Shown here piece by piece: positions 8,719 through 17,285 of a stretch of DNA of 64,000 nucleotides. The stretch is from Nocardia farcinica (GTDB taxonomy: Bacteria; Actinomycetota; Actinomycetes; Mycobacteriales; Mycobacteriaceae): positions 1,364,001 through 1,428,000 of the forward strand of contig NZ_LN868938.1 in the NCBI RefSeq assembly GCF_001182745.1, read 5' to 3'. The notes below the pieces were generated by a model, which ran no database searches, had not been told where the DNA came from, and worked only from the letters and a program-made list of their open reading frames with translations. Numbering within the stretch: the first letter of the stretch is position 1; each line of letters opens with the position of its first letter. The position numbers and the translations under genes are program-made.

Positions 8719-8822
8719 TGAGCCAGCTACTCCCCCCCCATAGCTGGCCCCGCGATCCGTCCCCCTGCGGGTCGCGACCCGAATCAGGTGCCGCCGGATC
8801 TCCCCCCATCCGGCGGCACCGT
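8719..8822 (+). ncRNA. 6C small RNA (two C-rich-loop hairpins)
   Basis: Two hairpins have loops made of cytosine runs, the defining trait of the actinobacterial 6C RNA motif (the mycobacterial B11 sRNA). Stem 1 pairs GCCAGCTA (8722-8729) with TAGCTGGC (8741-8748) around a loop holding eight C. Stem 2 pairs a 13-base arm at 8787-8799 perfectly with 8808-8820 around a loop holding six C. A third short hairpin, CGGGT/ACCCG (8768-8781), lies between. TAGGGT at 8707-8712 is a likely -10 box, giving a start near 8719. The unpaired C loops base-pair with G-rich ribosome sites of target mRNAs in studied species. Confidence 0.8.
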
Positions 8823-8940
8823 CGTGTCGGGGGCGGTTCGTGCCGTCCCGAACATCTCGCCACTCGCCGGTACCGCTCCCGGTCCGGCACCGCGGCTCCG
8901 GCGAACCACCCGCGAATCCCGTGGTCGGCGCCGGATTGCG

Positions 8941-8958
8941 GTGCACGTGCATGTGCAC
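8941..8958 (-). terminator. Hairpin downstream of the lipase gene
   Basis: GTGCAC (8941-8946) and GTGCAC (8953-8958) are self-complementary arms around a six-base loop, ten bases beyond the lipase stop codon. It is a plausible but weak terminator. The rest of 8826-8968 shows no gene. Confidence 0.35.
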
Positions 8959-8968
8959 GGCGCACCGG

Positions 8969-10213
8969 TCAGCCGACCGGCACCAATTGGTCGAACCACG
9001 CGAGGGTCTGCACCAACCCGGCCCGACCGGTGGCACCGTGATCCATCGGGCTCAGATCCACCCGTTCGACCCGCGGGCCGCGCAGCGATCGCAGACAGTG
9101 ATCCGTGTTGGCCGCCGCGACACTGCGATCGGCGGTCGAGACGTACAGGCGGACCGGTGCGTCGGTGGTCCACTCGCAGGTGCCGTCGCTCTCGGTCACC
9201 GCGCGCAGCGCCGGGCCGGTGGGTTGGCGCGCCCACGCGAGGAAGCGGTCGGTGAGCAGTTCGGCCGGAGTCGCGGGCAGGCCGGTGCCGACGCTCAGCA
9301 CGTCGTGGTAGCCGTCGAAGAGGCTCTCCACGCGATCGGCGTAGGGCTGGCGGAACGCCTCGGTGGGATGGTCGTAGAGCCCGTAGATCGGGTTCATCGC
9401 GGTGAGCCAGTAGGCGAGGTAGACCACGGCACTGCGCGGGCTGACACCACCGTCCAGCGCGGCCGGGGTCTGGGCTTCGCGGATGGCGTAGGGTCCGCTG
9501 ATCGCCGACAGCGCCGCGACCCGGAAACCCGTGCCGGGGTTGTCGTGCAGTTCCCGCCCCAGCGCGGTCGCGGCCTGCCCGCCCTGGGAGAAACCCACGA
9601 TGTAGACGTCGGATTCGAGAGTGCGGCCGCGCTCAGCGGCCGCATCGCGGGCGGCCCGCAGCAGATCCAGCGACGCGCTCGCCTCGGTGGGGGCGTGCGC
9701 GTAGGGGTGGCGGCCGGGGCCTTCGCCGAGCCCGAGATAGTCCGGCGCCACCGCGGCGTTGCCGACCGCCGCGAACATGATCGCGCGGGCCCGGTCGGTC
9801 TCACCGTCGGCGGAGGGCGCTTCGTCCTTGCGCACGACCGTGCCGTGCGCGTAGCTGACGACCCGCAGGCGTTCGGTCTCGGTGCGCGGCAACACCATCA
9901 GCCCGCTGGCGGTGGTCTCCTCCCCCAGCGGACCGACGGTGCGGTAGACGATGCGGTAGGTCTCCACACCGTTGCGGACCGGCGTCTCGAGCTGTCGCTC
10001 CCCGAGGTAGGCCGCGGTCTCGGCATCGGTCATGGTGCTCAGCGCCGTCACCGAGACGACCTCACCGCGGCGCGCGGCCGGATCCCCGTCGTCGCGGGAC
10101 GTTCCGCAGGCCGACGCCAGCACGATCAGGAGTACGGCGAGCACATTCCCGACCATCCGACGGGTACCGGCCGCCGTCGTGGCGGGCGGGGTGCCGGGCG
10201 CGACGCCGCTCAT
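8969..10213 (-). CDS. Secreted LIP-family triacylglycerol lipase
   Basis: This is a 414-residue secretory lipase of the alpha/beta hydrolase fold. After a short basic N-terminus there is a hydrophobic signal segment (MVGNVLAVLLIVLASAC). The Cys suggests lipid anchoring, but the -3 residue is Ala rather than Leu, so this is a near-lipobox only. The nucleophile is in GFSQGG, the acid/His part lies in DHGATGRAG, and the N-terminal lid block RIVYRTVGPLGEETTASGLMVLP is typical. ATG 10213 is favoured because TATGGT (minus, 10225-10220) ends six bases upstream, giving a leaderless message. It probably releases fatty acids from host or environmental lipids. Confidence 0.82.
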   Translation of the reverse strand: MSGVAPGTPPATTAAGTRRMVGNVLAVLLIVLASACGTSRDDGDPAARRGEVVSVTALSTMTDAETAAYLGERQLETPVRNGVETYRIVYRTVGPLGEETTASGLMVLPRTETERLRVVSYAHGTVVRKDEAPSADGETDRARAIMFAAVGNAAVAPDYLGLGEGPGRHPYAHAPTEASASLDLLRAARDAAAERGRTLESDVYIVGFSQGGQAATALGRELHDNPGTGFRVAALSAISGPYAIREAQTPAALDGGVSPRSAVVYLAYWLTAMNPIYGLYDHPTEAFRQPYADRVESLFDGYHDVLSVGTGLPATPAELLTDRFLAWARQPTGPALRAVTESDGTCEWTTDAPVRLYVSTADRSVAAANTDHCLRSLRGPRVERVDLSPMDHGATGRAGLVQTLAWFDQLVPVG

Positions 10214-10317
10214 CAGACCACCATAGTCCCGGCGCGATTCGCCCACCCCGCCCACGCCGATCGGGGACAATCACGCCGACTCGCGCACCCGCGAGCCGCT
10301 GGACCCAGGAGGCCACG

Positions 10318-10761
10318 ATGCTGTCGCTACAGGAGATCTCGGACCGGATGGAGATCGAGGACCTGATGGTCCGCTACGCCCACGCCATCGACACCCACCA
10401 GTGGGACCTGCTCGACGACCTCTTCACCGCCGACGCCCACATCGACTACACCGCGATGGGCGGCCCGGCCGGCGACCTGGCCGCCACCAAACAGTTCCTC
10501 GCCACGGCGCTGCCGAACTTCCCCGCCTTCCAGCATCTGATCTCGAACTCCGCGCTCACCATCGACGGCGACACCGCCACCGGCCGCACCATGTGCCAGA
10601 ACCCGATGCTCGTCGGCGGCCCGGACGGCCCACAGCAACTGATGCTGTGCGGGCTGTGGTACCTCGACACCTTCGCCCGGATCGACGGGCGCTGGCGCAT
10701 CCGCAGCCGGGTCGAGGAGAAGAGCTACATGTTCCTGGCCGGATCCGCCGTCACCTCGTGA
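10318..10761 (+). CDS. SnoaL-like / NTF2-fold protein
   Basis: This 147-residue protein opens with the SnoaL_4 pattern EISDRMEIEDLMVRYAHAIDTHQWDLLDDLFTADAHIDY, and the C-terminal strands (GLWYLDTFARIDGRWRIRSRVEEKSY) complete the cone fold. Related proteins include dehydratases and hydroxylases with Asp/His pairs, and ligand-binding proteins. The ATG has AGGAGG five bases upstream. It lies 49 bases before the YbdK-type ligase and could share its transcript. The substrate is unknown. Confidence 0.82.
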   Translation: MLSLQEISDRMEIEDLMVRYAHAIDTHQWDLLDDLFTADAHIDYTAMGGPAGDLAATKQFLATALPNFPAFQHLISNSALTIDGDTATGRTMCQNPMLVGGPDGPQQLMLCGLWYLDTFARIDGRWRIRSRVEEKSYMFLAGSAVTS

Positions 10762-10810
10762 CTCGTCCGCACCCGCGCATAACCTGACCGGCGCGCGGTA
10801 ACCCCCCGGC

Positions 10811-11962
10811 ATGGACGCACCGACTGTCGGCGTGGAAGAGGAATTCCTGCTCGTCGACCCGCGCACCGGCGCGCCGACCGCCCGCAACGAGGCCGTCGCG
10901 CACACCGCAGGCGAACTCGGCATCGATCTGCAACTCGAGCTCACCCGCTGCCAGGTGGAGACGAGTACCGCCGTGCACTCCGACATCGGCGCGTTGTTCG
11001 GGCAGCTCCGCGACCTGCGCTGCGGGGTCGCACGGTGCGCGCAGGCCAACGAGAGCCGGTTGCTCGCGGTCGCCATCCCCCCGACCGTGCCGCACGAATT
11101 CCCGGTCACCGACACCCCGCGCTATCGGCGCATCGCCGAAAGTTTCGGGATGATCGCGCACGAACAGGGCCTGTGCGGCTGCCACGTGCACGTCGCGGTG
11201 CCCGACCGGGAGACCGCGGTGCAGGTGAGCAACTACCTGCGGCCGTGGCTGCCGATGCTGCTCGCGCTCACCGCGAATTCGGCGATCTACCGCGGCTCCG
11301 ACACCGGCTATGCCAGCTGGCGCAGCATTCTGTGGCGGCGGTGGCCCAGCGCCGGACCCCCGCCCTATTTCCGCACCGCCGCCGACTACGACGCGATGGT
11401 GACGATGATGCTCTCCAGCGGCATCGTGCTGGACGAGAAGATGGTCTACTGGGACGCCCGCCCCTCGATCAACTACCCCACCATCGAGGTCCGGGTCAGC
11501 GACGTGCCCGCCACCGTCGGCGAGACGGTGCTGCTGGCCGCGCTGGTGCGGGCGACCGTGCACACCGCCCGGCGCTTCCTCGCCGAGGGCAACATCGCGC
11601 CCGCGGTGCCCGCGGAGGTGCTGCGGGCGGCGTACTGGAAGGCGGCACGCAGCGGGATCGGCGGCGACGCGGTGGCGCCGCTGGACGGGCGCGTGCTGCC
11701 CGCCCGCGATCTGCTCGACGAACTGCTCGAGACGGTGGACCCGGCGCTGGAGGAACTGGGTGATCGCGGGTTCGTCTCCGACGCGCTCACCGCGCTGTTC
11801 GCGCGCGGCAACGGTGCCCAGCGCCAGGTGCGCGCGTTCGGCGCGGACCACGACGTCGCCGCGGTGATCGCGGAGCTGGGTGAGGCGACCCTGGAGGGCT
11901 GTGCTCCCGAGCCCGCCAATTCCGGTGGAGGCGAACACGTTCCGGTGGAAGGACGACACTGA
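10811..11962 (+). CDS. Glutamate-cysteine ligase-like carboxylate-amine ligase (YbdK family)
   Basis: This 383-residue GCS2-family enzyme has the N-terminal TVGVEEEFLLVDP, the ELTRCQVETSTAV strand and the C.CHVHVAVPD segment, which carry the metal- and ATP-binding residues of this family. YbdK-type proteins join glutamate to an amine such as cysteine with weak activity. Nocardia-type actinomycetes use mycothiol, so the true product is uncertain. Its TGA overlaps the ATG of the udgX gene by one base, so translation is coupled. No strong ribosome site precedes the ATG. Confidence 0.83.
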   Translation: MDAPTVGVEEEFLLVDPRTGAPTARNEAVAHTAGELGIDLQLELTRCQVETSTAVHSDIGALFGQLRDLRCGVARCAQANESRLLAVAIPPTVPHEFPVTDTPRYRRIAESFGMIAHEQGLCGCHVHVAVPDRETAVQVSNYLRPWLPMLLALTANSAIYRGSDTGYASWRSILWRRWPSAGPPPYFRTAADYDAMVTMMLSSGIVLDEKMVYWDARPSINYPTIEVRVSDVPATVGETVLLAALVRATVHTARRFLAEGNIAPAVPAEVLRAAYWKAARSGIGGDAVAPLDGRVLPARDLLDELLETVDPALEELGDRGFVSDALTALFARGNGAQRQVRAFGADHDVAAVIAELGEATLEGCAPEPANSGGGEHVPVEGRH

Positions 11963-12597
11963 TGGCTGCTGGGAAGGCACCGGGAGCCGCGGAGTTCGTG
12001 CCCGCGGACGCCGATCTGGAGACGCTGCGCACGGCGGTGCAGGGCTGCCGCGGGTGCGAGTTGTATCGCGGGGCGACCCAGGCGGTGTTCGGCGAGGGGC
12101 CCGCGCACGCGCCGGTGTTCGTCGTCGGCGAGCAGCCCGGCGACCGCGAGGACGTCGCCGGGCACCCGTTCGTCGGGCCGGCGGGCAGGCTGCTGGACAA
12201 GGCGCTGACCGAGGCGGACATCGACCGGGAGGCGGTGTATCTGACCAACGCGGTCAAGCATTTCAAGTTCGAGGAGCGCGGCAAGCGGCGCATCCACAAG
12301 CAGCCGGGCCGCACCGAGGTGGTGGCGTGCTCGCCGTGGCTGACCGCCGAGCTGGACGCGGTGCGGCCGCAACTGGTGGTGTGCCTGGGCGCGGTCGCGG
12401 CCAAGGCGGTACTCGGCCCGTCGTTCAAGGTGAGCGAGCGCCGCGGTGAGGTGGTCGAGGCGGGCGAGCACCGGGTGATCGCGACCGTGCATCCCTCCTC
12501 GGTGCTGCGCGCGCCCGACCGCGCGGCCGCCTACGCGGACTTCCTGGCGGACCTACGCAAGGTCCGCACGGCGGCAGGAGAGCTGCACCGCGCGTGA
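11962..12597 (+). CDS. udgX: UdgX-type uracil-DNA-binding protein
   Basis: This 211-residue family-4-like uracil-DNA glycosylase has the UdgX signature: GEQPGDRED in the first motif and the R-loop KRRIHKQPGR near residue 110, whose His forms a covalent bond with the abasic sugar in studied mycobacterial UdgX. VHPSSVLR is the terminal motif. Four N-terminal Cys-type ligands of the Fe-S class are represented by CRGCELY and later cysteines. UdgX binds uracil DNA tightly instead of simply releasing uracil. Start and stop overlap the YbdK gene (TGATG), an unexpected partner. Confidence 0.88.
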   Translation: MAAGKAPGAAEFVPADADLETLRTAVQGCRGCELYRGATQAVFGEGPAHAPVFVVGEQPGDREDVAGHPFVGPAGRLLDKALTEADIDREAVYLTNAVKHFKFEERGKRRIHKQPGRTEVVACSPWLTAELDAVRPQLVVCLGAVAAKAVLGPSFKVSERRGEVVEAGEHRVIATVHPSSVLRAPDRAAAYADFLADLRKVRTAAGELHRA

Positions 12598-12700
12598 GCG
12601 GGTCAGCGGCCGGAGGAGGCAGCGCAGCGTCACCACGCAGGCCGCCCCGCGCACGCGAATCCGACGAATCCGACACAGCGTGAGCGGTCAGCGGCCGGAG
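12594..12700. repeat. Dispersed intergenic repeat, copy 1
   Basis: GAGCGGGTCAGCGGCCGGAG near 12596-12615 recurs, one base shorter, at 12682-12700. The block 12608-12650 matches 31441-31483 without gaps at 37 of 43 positions by eye. It lies between udgX and the Cys-rich gene. No open frame explains both copies. Confidence 0.6.
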
Positions 12701-12713
12701 ACGGTCGTCCCCC

Positions 12714-12956
12714 TCAGGCGTGGTCGACCAGTTGTGGGTGCCCGGCTTCGTGGGCGCAGTGCGCGCAGCAGAAGATCTGCTCGCCCGCCTCCACGCCGTG
12801 GCCGAGGATTCGGCAGCTGCAGTGCGCGCACACCGGCGCGATCGCGGCGGCGGCGCATTCGATGCTGTCGAACGTGGCCGTGTGCCCGTCCCGGGTGACC
12901 GTGAACGCCTTGTCGTAGTCGTTGCCGCAGGTGTCGCATACCGCCATCCGGCTCAC
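12714..12956 (-). CDS. Small Cys-rich zinc-binding protein, metallothionein-like C-terminus
   Basis: This 80-residue protein has two parts. The first has CDTCGNDY...DSIECAAAA, a zinc-ribbon-like pattern. The second has CAHCSCRILGHGV...QIFCCAHCAHEAG, close to the prokaryotic metallothionein pattern C-x-x-C-x-C...CC-x-x-C-A. Nine or so cysteines plus several histidines would hold one or two metal ions. It may buffer or sense zinc or other soft metals. The start carries a GAGGTGAG-type ribosome site. It lies upstream of, and on the same strand as, nothing obviously metal-related. Confidence 0.72.
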   Translation of the reverse strand: MSRMAVCDTCGNDYDKAFTVTRDGHTATFDSIECAAAAIAPVCAHCSCRILGHGVEAGEQIFCCAHCAHEAGHPQLVDHA

Positions 12957-13032
12957 CTCCCGATCGTCGATGGGTCCGTTCGAGGGTCGCGGTACCCGCG
13001 GTACGGCGCGCGAAACGCCCGGTGGTGGCGCC

Positions 13033-14406
13033 TCAGCCGCGCTGTTGGACGGCCAGGCTCGCCTTGCGCGCGGCGACCAGCACCGGATCCCAGACCGGGG
13101 AGAACGGCGGGGCGTAGCCGAGGTCGAGGGCGGTCATCTGCTCGACGGTCATCCGCGCGGTCAACGCCACCGCGGCGATGTCGACCCGCTTGCCCGCCCC
13201 CTCCCGGCCCACGATCTGCACCCCGAGCAGCCGCCCGGTGCGGCGCTCGGCGAGCATCTTCACCGTCATCGGCGCCGCCTCGGGGTAGTACCCGGAGCGG
13301 CTGGTCGACTCGATGGTGACGGTCACGAACTGGAGGCCCGCGGCGTGGGCTTCCTTCTCGCGCAGGCCGGTTCGCGCCACCTCCAGATCGCAGACCTTGC
13401 TGACGGCGGTGCCGACCACGCCGGGGAAGGTGGCGTAGCCGCCGCCGATCACCTGGCCGATGACCTGGCCGTGCTTGTTGGCGTGGGTGCCGAGGGCGAC
13501 GTGGCGTTCCCGCCCCGAGACCAGGTCGAGCACTTCCACACAGTCGCCGCCCGCCCAGATGTCGGTGTGCCCGCGCACCCGCATGGACAGGTCGGTGAGC
13601 AGCCCGTCGTGCTCACCGAGCGGCAGGCCCGCCGCCCTGGCCAGCGTGGTCTCCGGGCGTACGCCGAGGCCGAGCACCACCACGTCGGCCGGGTACTCCT
13701 CGTCGGCGGTGGCCACCGCGCGGACGCGGCCGTGCGCGTCGGTGCGCACCCCGGTCACCTCCGCGCCGCCCACGACCTCGATACCCATGCCGTCCATCGC
13801 CTTGCGCACCAGCGCGCCCATGTCGGGGTCGAGGGTGGACATGGGTTCGGCGCTGCGGTTGAGCACGGTGACCCGGAAGCCGCGCTGGATCAGCGCCTCG
13901 GCCATCTCCACGCCGATGTAGCCCGCCCCGACGACCACCGCGCGCCTGCCCTCGGTGCGGTCGAGGGTGTCGATGAGGGCTTGGCCGTCGTCGAGGGTCT
14001 GCACGCCGTGCACGCCGGCGGCGTCGATGCCGGGCAGGGCGGGACGCAGTGGTCGCGCACCGGTGGCGAGGACGAGTTTGTCGTACTCGGTCCATGATTC
14101 GACGCCGCTGTCGAGGTCGCGCGTGCGCACGCGCCGCCCGGTGACGTCGAGCTCGATCGCCTCGGTGCGCATGCGCAGATCGATGTCGCGGGCACGGTGT
14201 TCCTCGGCGGTGCGCGCGATCAGCGCGTCACGCTCGGTGACGACCCCGCCGACCCAGTACGGGATGCCGCAGGCCGAGTACGAGGTGAACCCGCCCCGCT
14301 CGAACACCACGATCTCCAATTCGCGCGGCCCGAGCATGCGCCGCGCCTGGGAGGCCGCCGCCATGCCGGTCGCGTCGGCCCCGATGACGACCAGACGTTC
14401 GCTCAT
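13033..14406 (-). CDS. FAD-dependent pyridine nucleotide-disulfide oxidoreductase (CoA-disulfide reductase-like)
   Basis: This 457-residue flavoprotein has the FAD Rossmann motif GADATGMAAASQARR, a single active-site Cys46 in SYSACGIPYWVGG as in CoA-disulfide reductases and NADH oxidases, a NAD(P) motif VVVGAGYIGVEMAEAL, the GD motif WAGGDCVE and a C-terminal dimerisation domain. A single Cys rather than a CxxxxC pair indicates a sulfenic or mixed-disulfide mechanism. ATG 14406 is chosen over far upstream in-frame starts because the Rossmann fold begins immediately after it. It could reduce CoA disulfide, oxygen, persulfide or another small thiol. Confidence 0.87.
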   Translation of the reverse strand: MSERLVVIGADATGMAAASQARRMLGPRELEIVVFERGGFTSYSACGIPYWVGGVVTERDALIARTAEEHRARDIDLRMRTEAIELDVTGRRVRTRDLDSGVESWTEYDKLVLATGARPLRPALPGIDAAGVHGVQTLDDGQALIDTLDRTEGRRAVVVGAGYIGVEMAEALIQRGFRVTVLNRSAEPMSTLDPDMGALVRKAMDGMGIEVVGGAEVTGVRTDAHGRVRAVATADEEYPADVVVLGLGVRPETTLARAAGLPLGEHDGLLTDLSMRVRGHTDIWAGGDCVEVLDLVSGRERHVALGTHANKHGQVIGQVIGGGYATFPGVVGTAVSKVCDLEVARTGLREKEAHAAGLQFVTVTIESTSRSGYYPEAAPMTVKMLAERRTGRLLGVQIVGREGAGKRVDIAAVALTARMTVEQMTALDLGYAPPFSPVWDPVLVAARKASLAVQQRG

Positions 14407-14558
14407 GATCGCCACGCTACGTGGTCGCGCGACCGGGGACCGGCGCTGTTGCGGACAACCGTGCCGGTGGGTTAGTTTCGCCGGCGCCGGGGCCTGGTCC
14501 GCTCCCGGGTCCGCGTGGTGCGGGCCGCGGACCGGCGTGGCGCGGGAGGGAGTTCGGG

Positions 14559-14876
14559 GTGGGCGGCGCGGTGCGTGAGGTGCTGGCCGGTGTGGGGGTG
14601 TGCCTGCTGGTCGCGGCGGTGCTGGCGTTCGTGTTCGCGGGCACCTGGTATGCCACTCGCCCGCCCGGCCCACGCGGCACGGCCGGGCGGCGGATGATCG
14701 ATGGTGGGCTGGCGTTGGCCGCGCTCGGCGTGTGCGTGGCGGTGGCGGGTCTGCTGCCGGTCCGCTCCCCCGGATCGCCGGAGACACTGCCGACGGCCAC
14801 GACGGTCGCACCCACCGCACCCGCAGCTAACCGCCCCGGTGACATGGCCTCCGGTGCACAACCTTCACCGCGCTGA
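14559..14876 (+). CDS. Small two-helix membrane protein
   Basis: This predicted 105-residue protein has two hydrophobic helices (about residues 7-30 and 49-68) and a Ser/Thr/Pro-rich tail. GTG 14559 is chosen because GGGAGG lies about eight bases upstream; a longer reading from 14421 adds only Gly/Pro/Arg-rich sequence. I do not recognise a family. It diverges from the flavin oxidoreductase gene. It could be spurious, given how easily this base composition opens frames. Confidence 0.45.
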   Translation: MGGAVREVLAGVGVCLLVAAVLAFVFAGTWYATRPPGPRGTAGRRMIDGGLALAALGVCVAVAGLLPVRSPGSPETLPTATTVAPTAPAANRPGDMASGAQPSPR

Positions 14877-15008
14877 ATCCGCGCGCCGGGCCGGAACCCG
14901 GCGCGAACGCCGGGCAATTCCGAACGACCGCCGGGCAGGCATTTCCCGGACCGGATTTCCCCCGGCGGGAACCTCCCGCGCACGCGATTCGGAAGTTACC
15001 TTGTCACG

Positions 15009-15695
15009 GTGAGTTTCGAGTATGTGGTCGTGCCGGTCGGCGCGGTCCGGACGCCCGGTGAAATTCCGGACTATCTCCGGTCGCAGGCCGGCAGGCCCCT
15101 CGACGACGACCTGCGCCTGGTGGTCGTCGCCGGATTGCGGGCGTGGAATTCCGCGGTCTCGGGGTCGCGCCCGCACGCCGGTGTTCGCATCGAGGCGGCG
15201 GGCTACGCGGTGCGGGTCACCGCCGCCGACCGCGGGGGTCCGCGGGTGCCCGGCGCGCTCGACAACGCTGCCGCGCCGGTGCGGCAGCTGCTGGAAGACC
15301 TGATCACGGGCTTCGACTACGAGCTCTACGACGCCCGTTCCTATACCGTCAGCCGCGCGCCGGAGCACCGGGTGGTCGAGGTCGACATCGGCGGTGAACA
15401 GCGGTTCTCCTCGATGACCGAGCGTCAGATCCACGGCTGGATCCCGAACCTGGACACCCTGGCCGCCACGCCGTTCCTCATCGCGGGCAAACCGCACGAC
15501 GACCAGACCTTCATCCAGACGTACCGCAATTCCGCGGTCGACTACACCCTCGAGGTGCACCACAGCGGGCGGCCCGACCACTATTTCGCGACCACCCTGT
15601 CCGATCCGGCGCTGGTGGCCCGGCTCATCTGGGAATGGGCGGGTGACGATTGGTCCACCCTGGAACGGGTGGACTGGCTGCGCGAATCGAAATGA
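15009..15695 (+). CDS. Conserved-looking protein of unknown function
   Basis: This 228-residue soluble protein has normal codon bias and no membrane segment. Visible stretches include WIPNLDTLAATPFLIAGKPHDDQTFIQTYRN and a C-terminal EWAGDDWSTLERVDW. I do not recognise the family. GTG 15009 lacks a ribosome site; TTACCT-like bases just upstream (14997-15002) could be a -10 box of a leaderless message. It converges with the CMD-family gene only eight bases away. Confidence 0.7.
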   Translation: MSFEYVVVPVGAVRTPGEIPDYLRSQAGRPLDDDLRLVVVAGLRAWNSAVSGSRPHAGVRIEAAGYAVRVTAADRGGPRVPGALDNAAAPVRQLLEDLITGFDYELYDARSYTVSRAPEHRVVEVDIGGEQRFSSMTERQIHGWIPNLDTLAATPFLIAGKPHDDQTFIQTYRNSAVDYTLEVHHSGRPDHYFATTLSDPALVARLIWEWAGDDWSTLERVDWLRESK

Positions 15696-15702
15696 GGGCC
15701 GG

Positions 15703-16185
15703 TCAGGAATGGCCGGGCAGCACGCAGGCCGTGTCGAGCCCGAGCACCCGGTTGAGCCTGCCGAAGGCGAGCCACGAGCCGAGGCACATGCTCAATTCCA
15801 CGATCTCGGCCTGGCTGTAGTGGGCGGCCATCCGCGCCCAGAACTCCTCGTCGATGCCGTGATGGTCGGTGGCGTAGCGGTCGGCGTATTCGGCGGCCAG
15901 CCGGGTGCGCTCGTCGAACGCCTCGGTGGTGCGCCAATTCGTGACCGCGTCGGCGAATTCCGGTTCCACCTTCGCGCCGTCGCGTTCGGTGCGCCAGTCC
16001 TGGCAGAACAGGCACCCGTTGATCTGGGCGATACGCAGCCGGGCGGCCTCGAATTCGCGCAGCCCCAGCGTGCTGTGTTCGTAGACGGCCAGCGCCAGGG
16101 CCGCGGCGGCCGGGCCGATCCCGGGCACCATCTCCCCCCACACGTAGCCGATGGGGTCCTTGCCCGCGGGGACATCGACGATCAT
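15703..16185 (-). CDS. Carboxymuconolactone decarboxylase family protein
   Basis: This 160-residue CMD-fold protein has the redox motif RIAQINGCLFCQDWR (CxxC, preceded by the usual Ala/Ile run), as in AhpD-like peroxidase partners. It may act as a thiol-disulfide or alkylhydroperoxidase-type enzyme. Its ATG overlaps the TGA of the upstream dehydrogenase by one base, so the two form a translationally coupled pair. That suggests a shared catabolic or detoxifying step. Confidence 0.86.
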   Translation of the reverse strand: MIVDVPAGKDPIGYVWGEMVPGIGPAAAALALAVYEHSTLGLREFEAARLRIAQINGCLFCQDWRTERDGAKVEPEFADAVTNWRTTEAFDERTRLAAEYADRYATDHHGIDEEFWARMAAHYSQAEIVELSMCLGSWLAFGRLNRVLGLDTACVLPGHS

Positions 16186-17285
16186 CACTGTTTCCTTCCC
16201 TGTTCGCCCGGCGTCCGTCCGAGTTTCCCCAGCGCCGGACGCAGGGGCACCGTGAGCGCGTCGTAAAGGCCGGGGCCCGCCTCGACCAGCCAGTCGATGG
16301 CGTTGACCAGGCGGCCCGCCGCGGTGGCGTTGCCGCCCGCCGAGCGATTCCCGTGCTCGTCGTCGGCGGCCACGGTCACTTCGATGCGGGGCACGCCGGT
16401 CACGATCACCCGGTGGGCGCCCGCGCCGCCGTCGGGTGGACTCGGCCAGTCCGGCGCGCAGTCCGGGTGGATGCGGGTGACGTGTTCGATCACCAGGCGT
16501 GGCTCGCCGTCGACGATGCCCTGCACCTCGAACCGCACCGCGCCCTGGGTGCCCGCCGCGAACTCCCCCATCAGCTCGGTCCGCACGGTGTGTTCGAGGG
16601 GGCGGCGCTCGAGCGTCTCGCGCAGGTCGTCCAGTTCGACGCCGAGCGCACGGGCCAGCAGCCGGACCTGCCCACCCCACACCATGGTCGGCACGCCGGC
16701 GGCGAGCATGGGCGGCGCGTAGTCCATGGGCTGGCCCATGCCGACCAGGTAGCGCACCGAGTCCGGCTGGTCGTAGGTGGTGTAGTCGAAGATCTCCTGG
16801 CAGCGCACGGTCTCGACGGTGCCGGCCAGACCGCTGACCAGCAGGGGCAGCACGTCGTTGCCCCAGCCCGGGTCCACCCCGGACACGAACAGCGCGCCGC
16901 CGCCCTCCTCGATCGCGGCCAGCACCGGGTCGCGGATCTCGGCGGGGGCCCCGACCGGGTCGTAGAGGGCGTAGAGCGAGGGGGTCACGACGACGGCGCC
17001 CGCGCGCAGCAGCCGCAGCACGTCGGCGAGCGCGTCGTCGGGGCGTAGATCGCCGGAGGCGGCGTAGACGACGGCGCGCGGCCGGGCCGCCAGCGCGGCG
17101 TCCACGTCGTCGGTGGCGGTGACGCCGAGGGTGCGGTCCAGTCCGGCCAGCTGCCCCGCGTCTCGGCCGGATTTGGCCGGGTCACGCACGAGCACCGCGG
17201 CGAGTTCGAGGTCGGGATGGGCGTCGACGGCACGGATCGACGCGCGGCCGACGTTGCCGGTGCCCCAGACGAGCGTGGGGATCAT
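16185..17285 (-). CDS. NAD(P)H-dependent amine dehydrogenase-like protein (DapB N-terminal fold)
   Basis: This 366-residue protein starts directly with the nucleotide-binding WGTGNVGRASIRAV. Its architecture matches the actinobacterial family related to dihydrodipicolinate reductase and 2,4-diaminopentanoate dehydrogenase, with GVDPGWGNDVLPLLVSGL and EIFDYTTYDQPDSV as landmarks. The substrate is probably an amino or keto acid. ATG 17285 puts the Rossmann glycine loop at residue 8. It is the first gene of the coupled pair with the CMD protein. Confidence 0.8.
   Translation of the reverse strand: MIPTLVWGTGNVGRASIRAVDAHPDLELAAVLVRDPAKSGRDAGQLAGLDRTLGVTATDDVDAALAARPRAVVYAASGDLRPDDALADVLRLLRAGAVVVTPSLYALYDPVGAPAEIRDPVLAAIEEGGGALFVSGVDPGWGNDVLPLLVSGLAGTVETVRCQEIFDYTTYDQPDSVRYLVGMGQPMDYAPPMLAAGVPTMVWGGQVRLLARALGVELDDLRETLERRPLEHTVRTELMGEFAAGTQGAVRFEVQGIVDGEPRLVIEHVTRIHPDCAPDWPSPPDGGAGAHRVIVTGVPRIEVTVAADDEHGNRSAGGNATAAGRLVNAIDWLVEAGPGLYDALTVPLRPALGKLGRTPGEQGRKQ

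Noticed and set aside
8674..9036. Short frames across the 6C RNA region on both strands
   Set aside because: They run through the perfect hairpins, and none has a ribosome site or domain; the RNA structure explains the region better.
14407..14820. N-terminal extension of the flavin disulfide reductase to 14820
   Set aside because: The extension is Arg/Pro-rich and the FAD motif begins right after ATG 14406.
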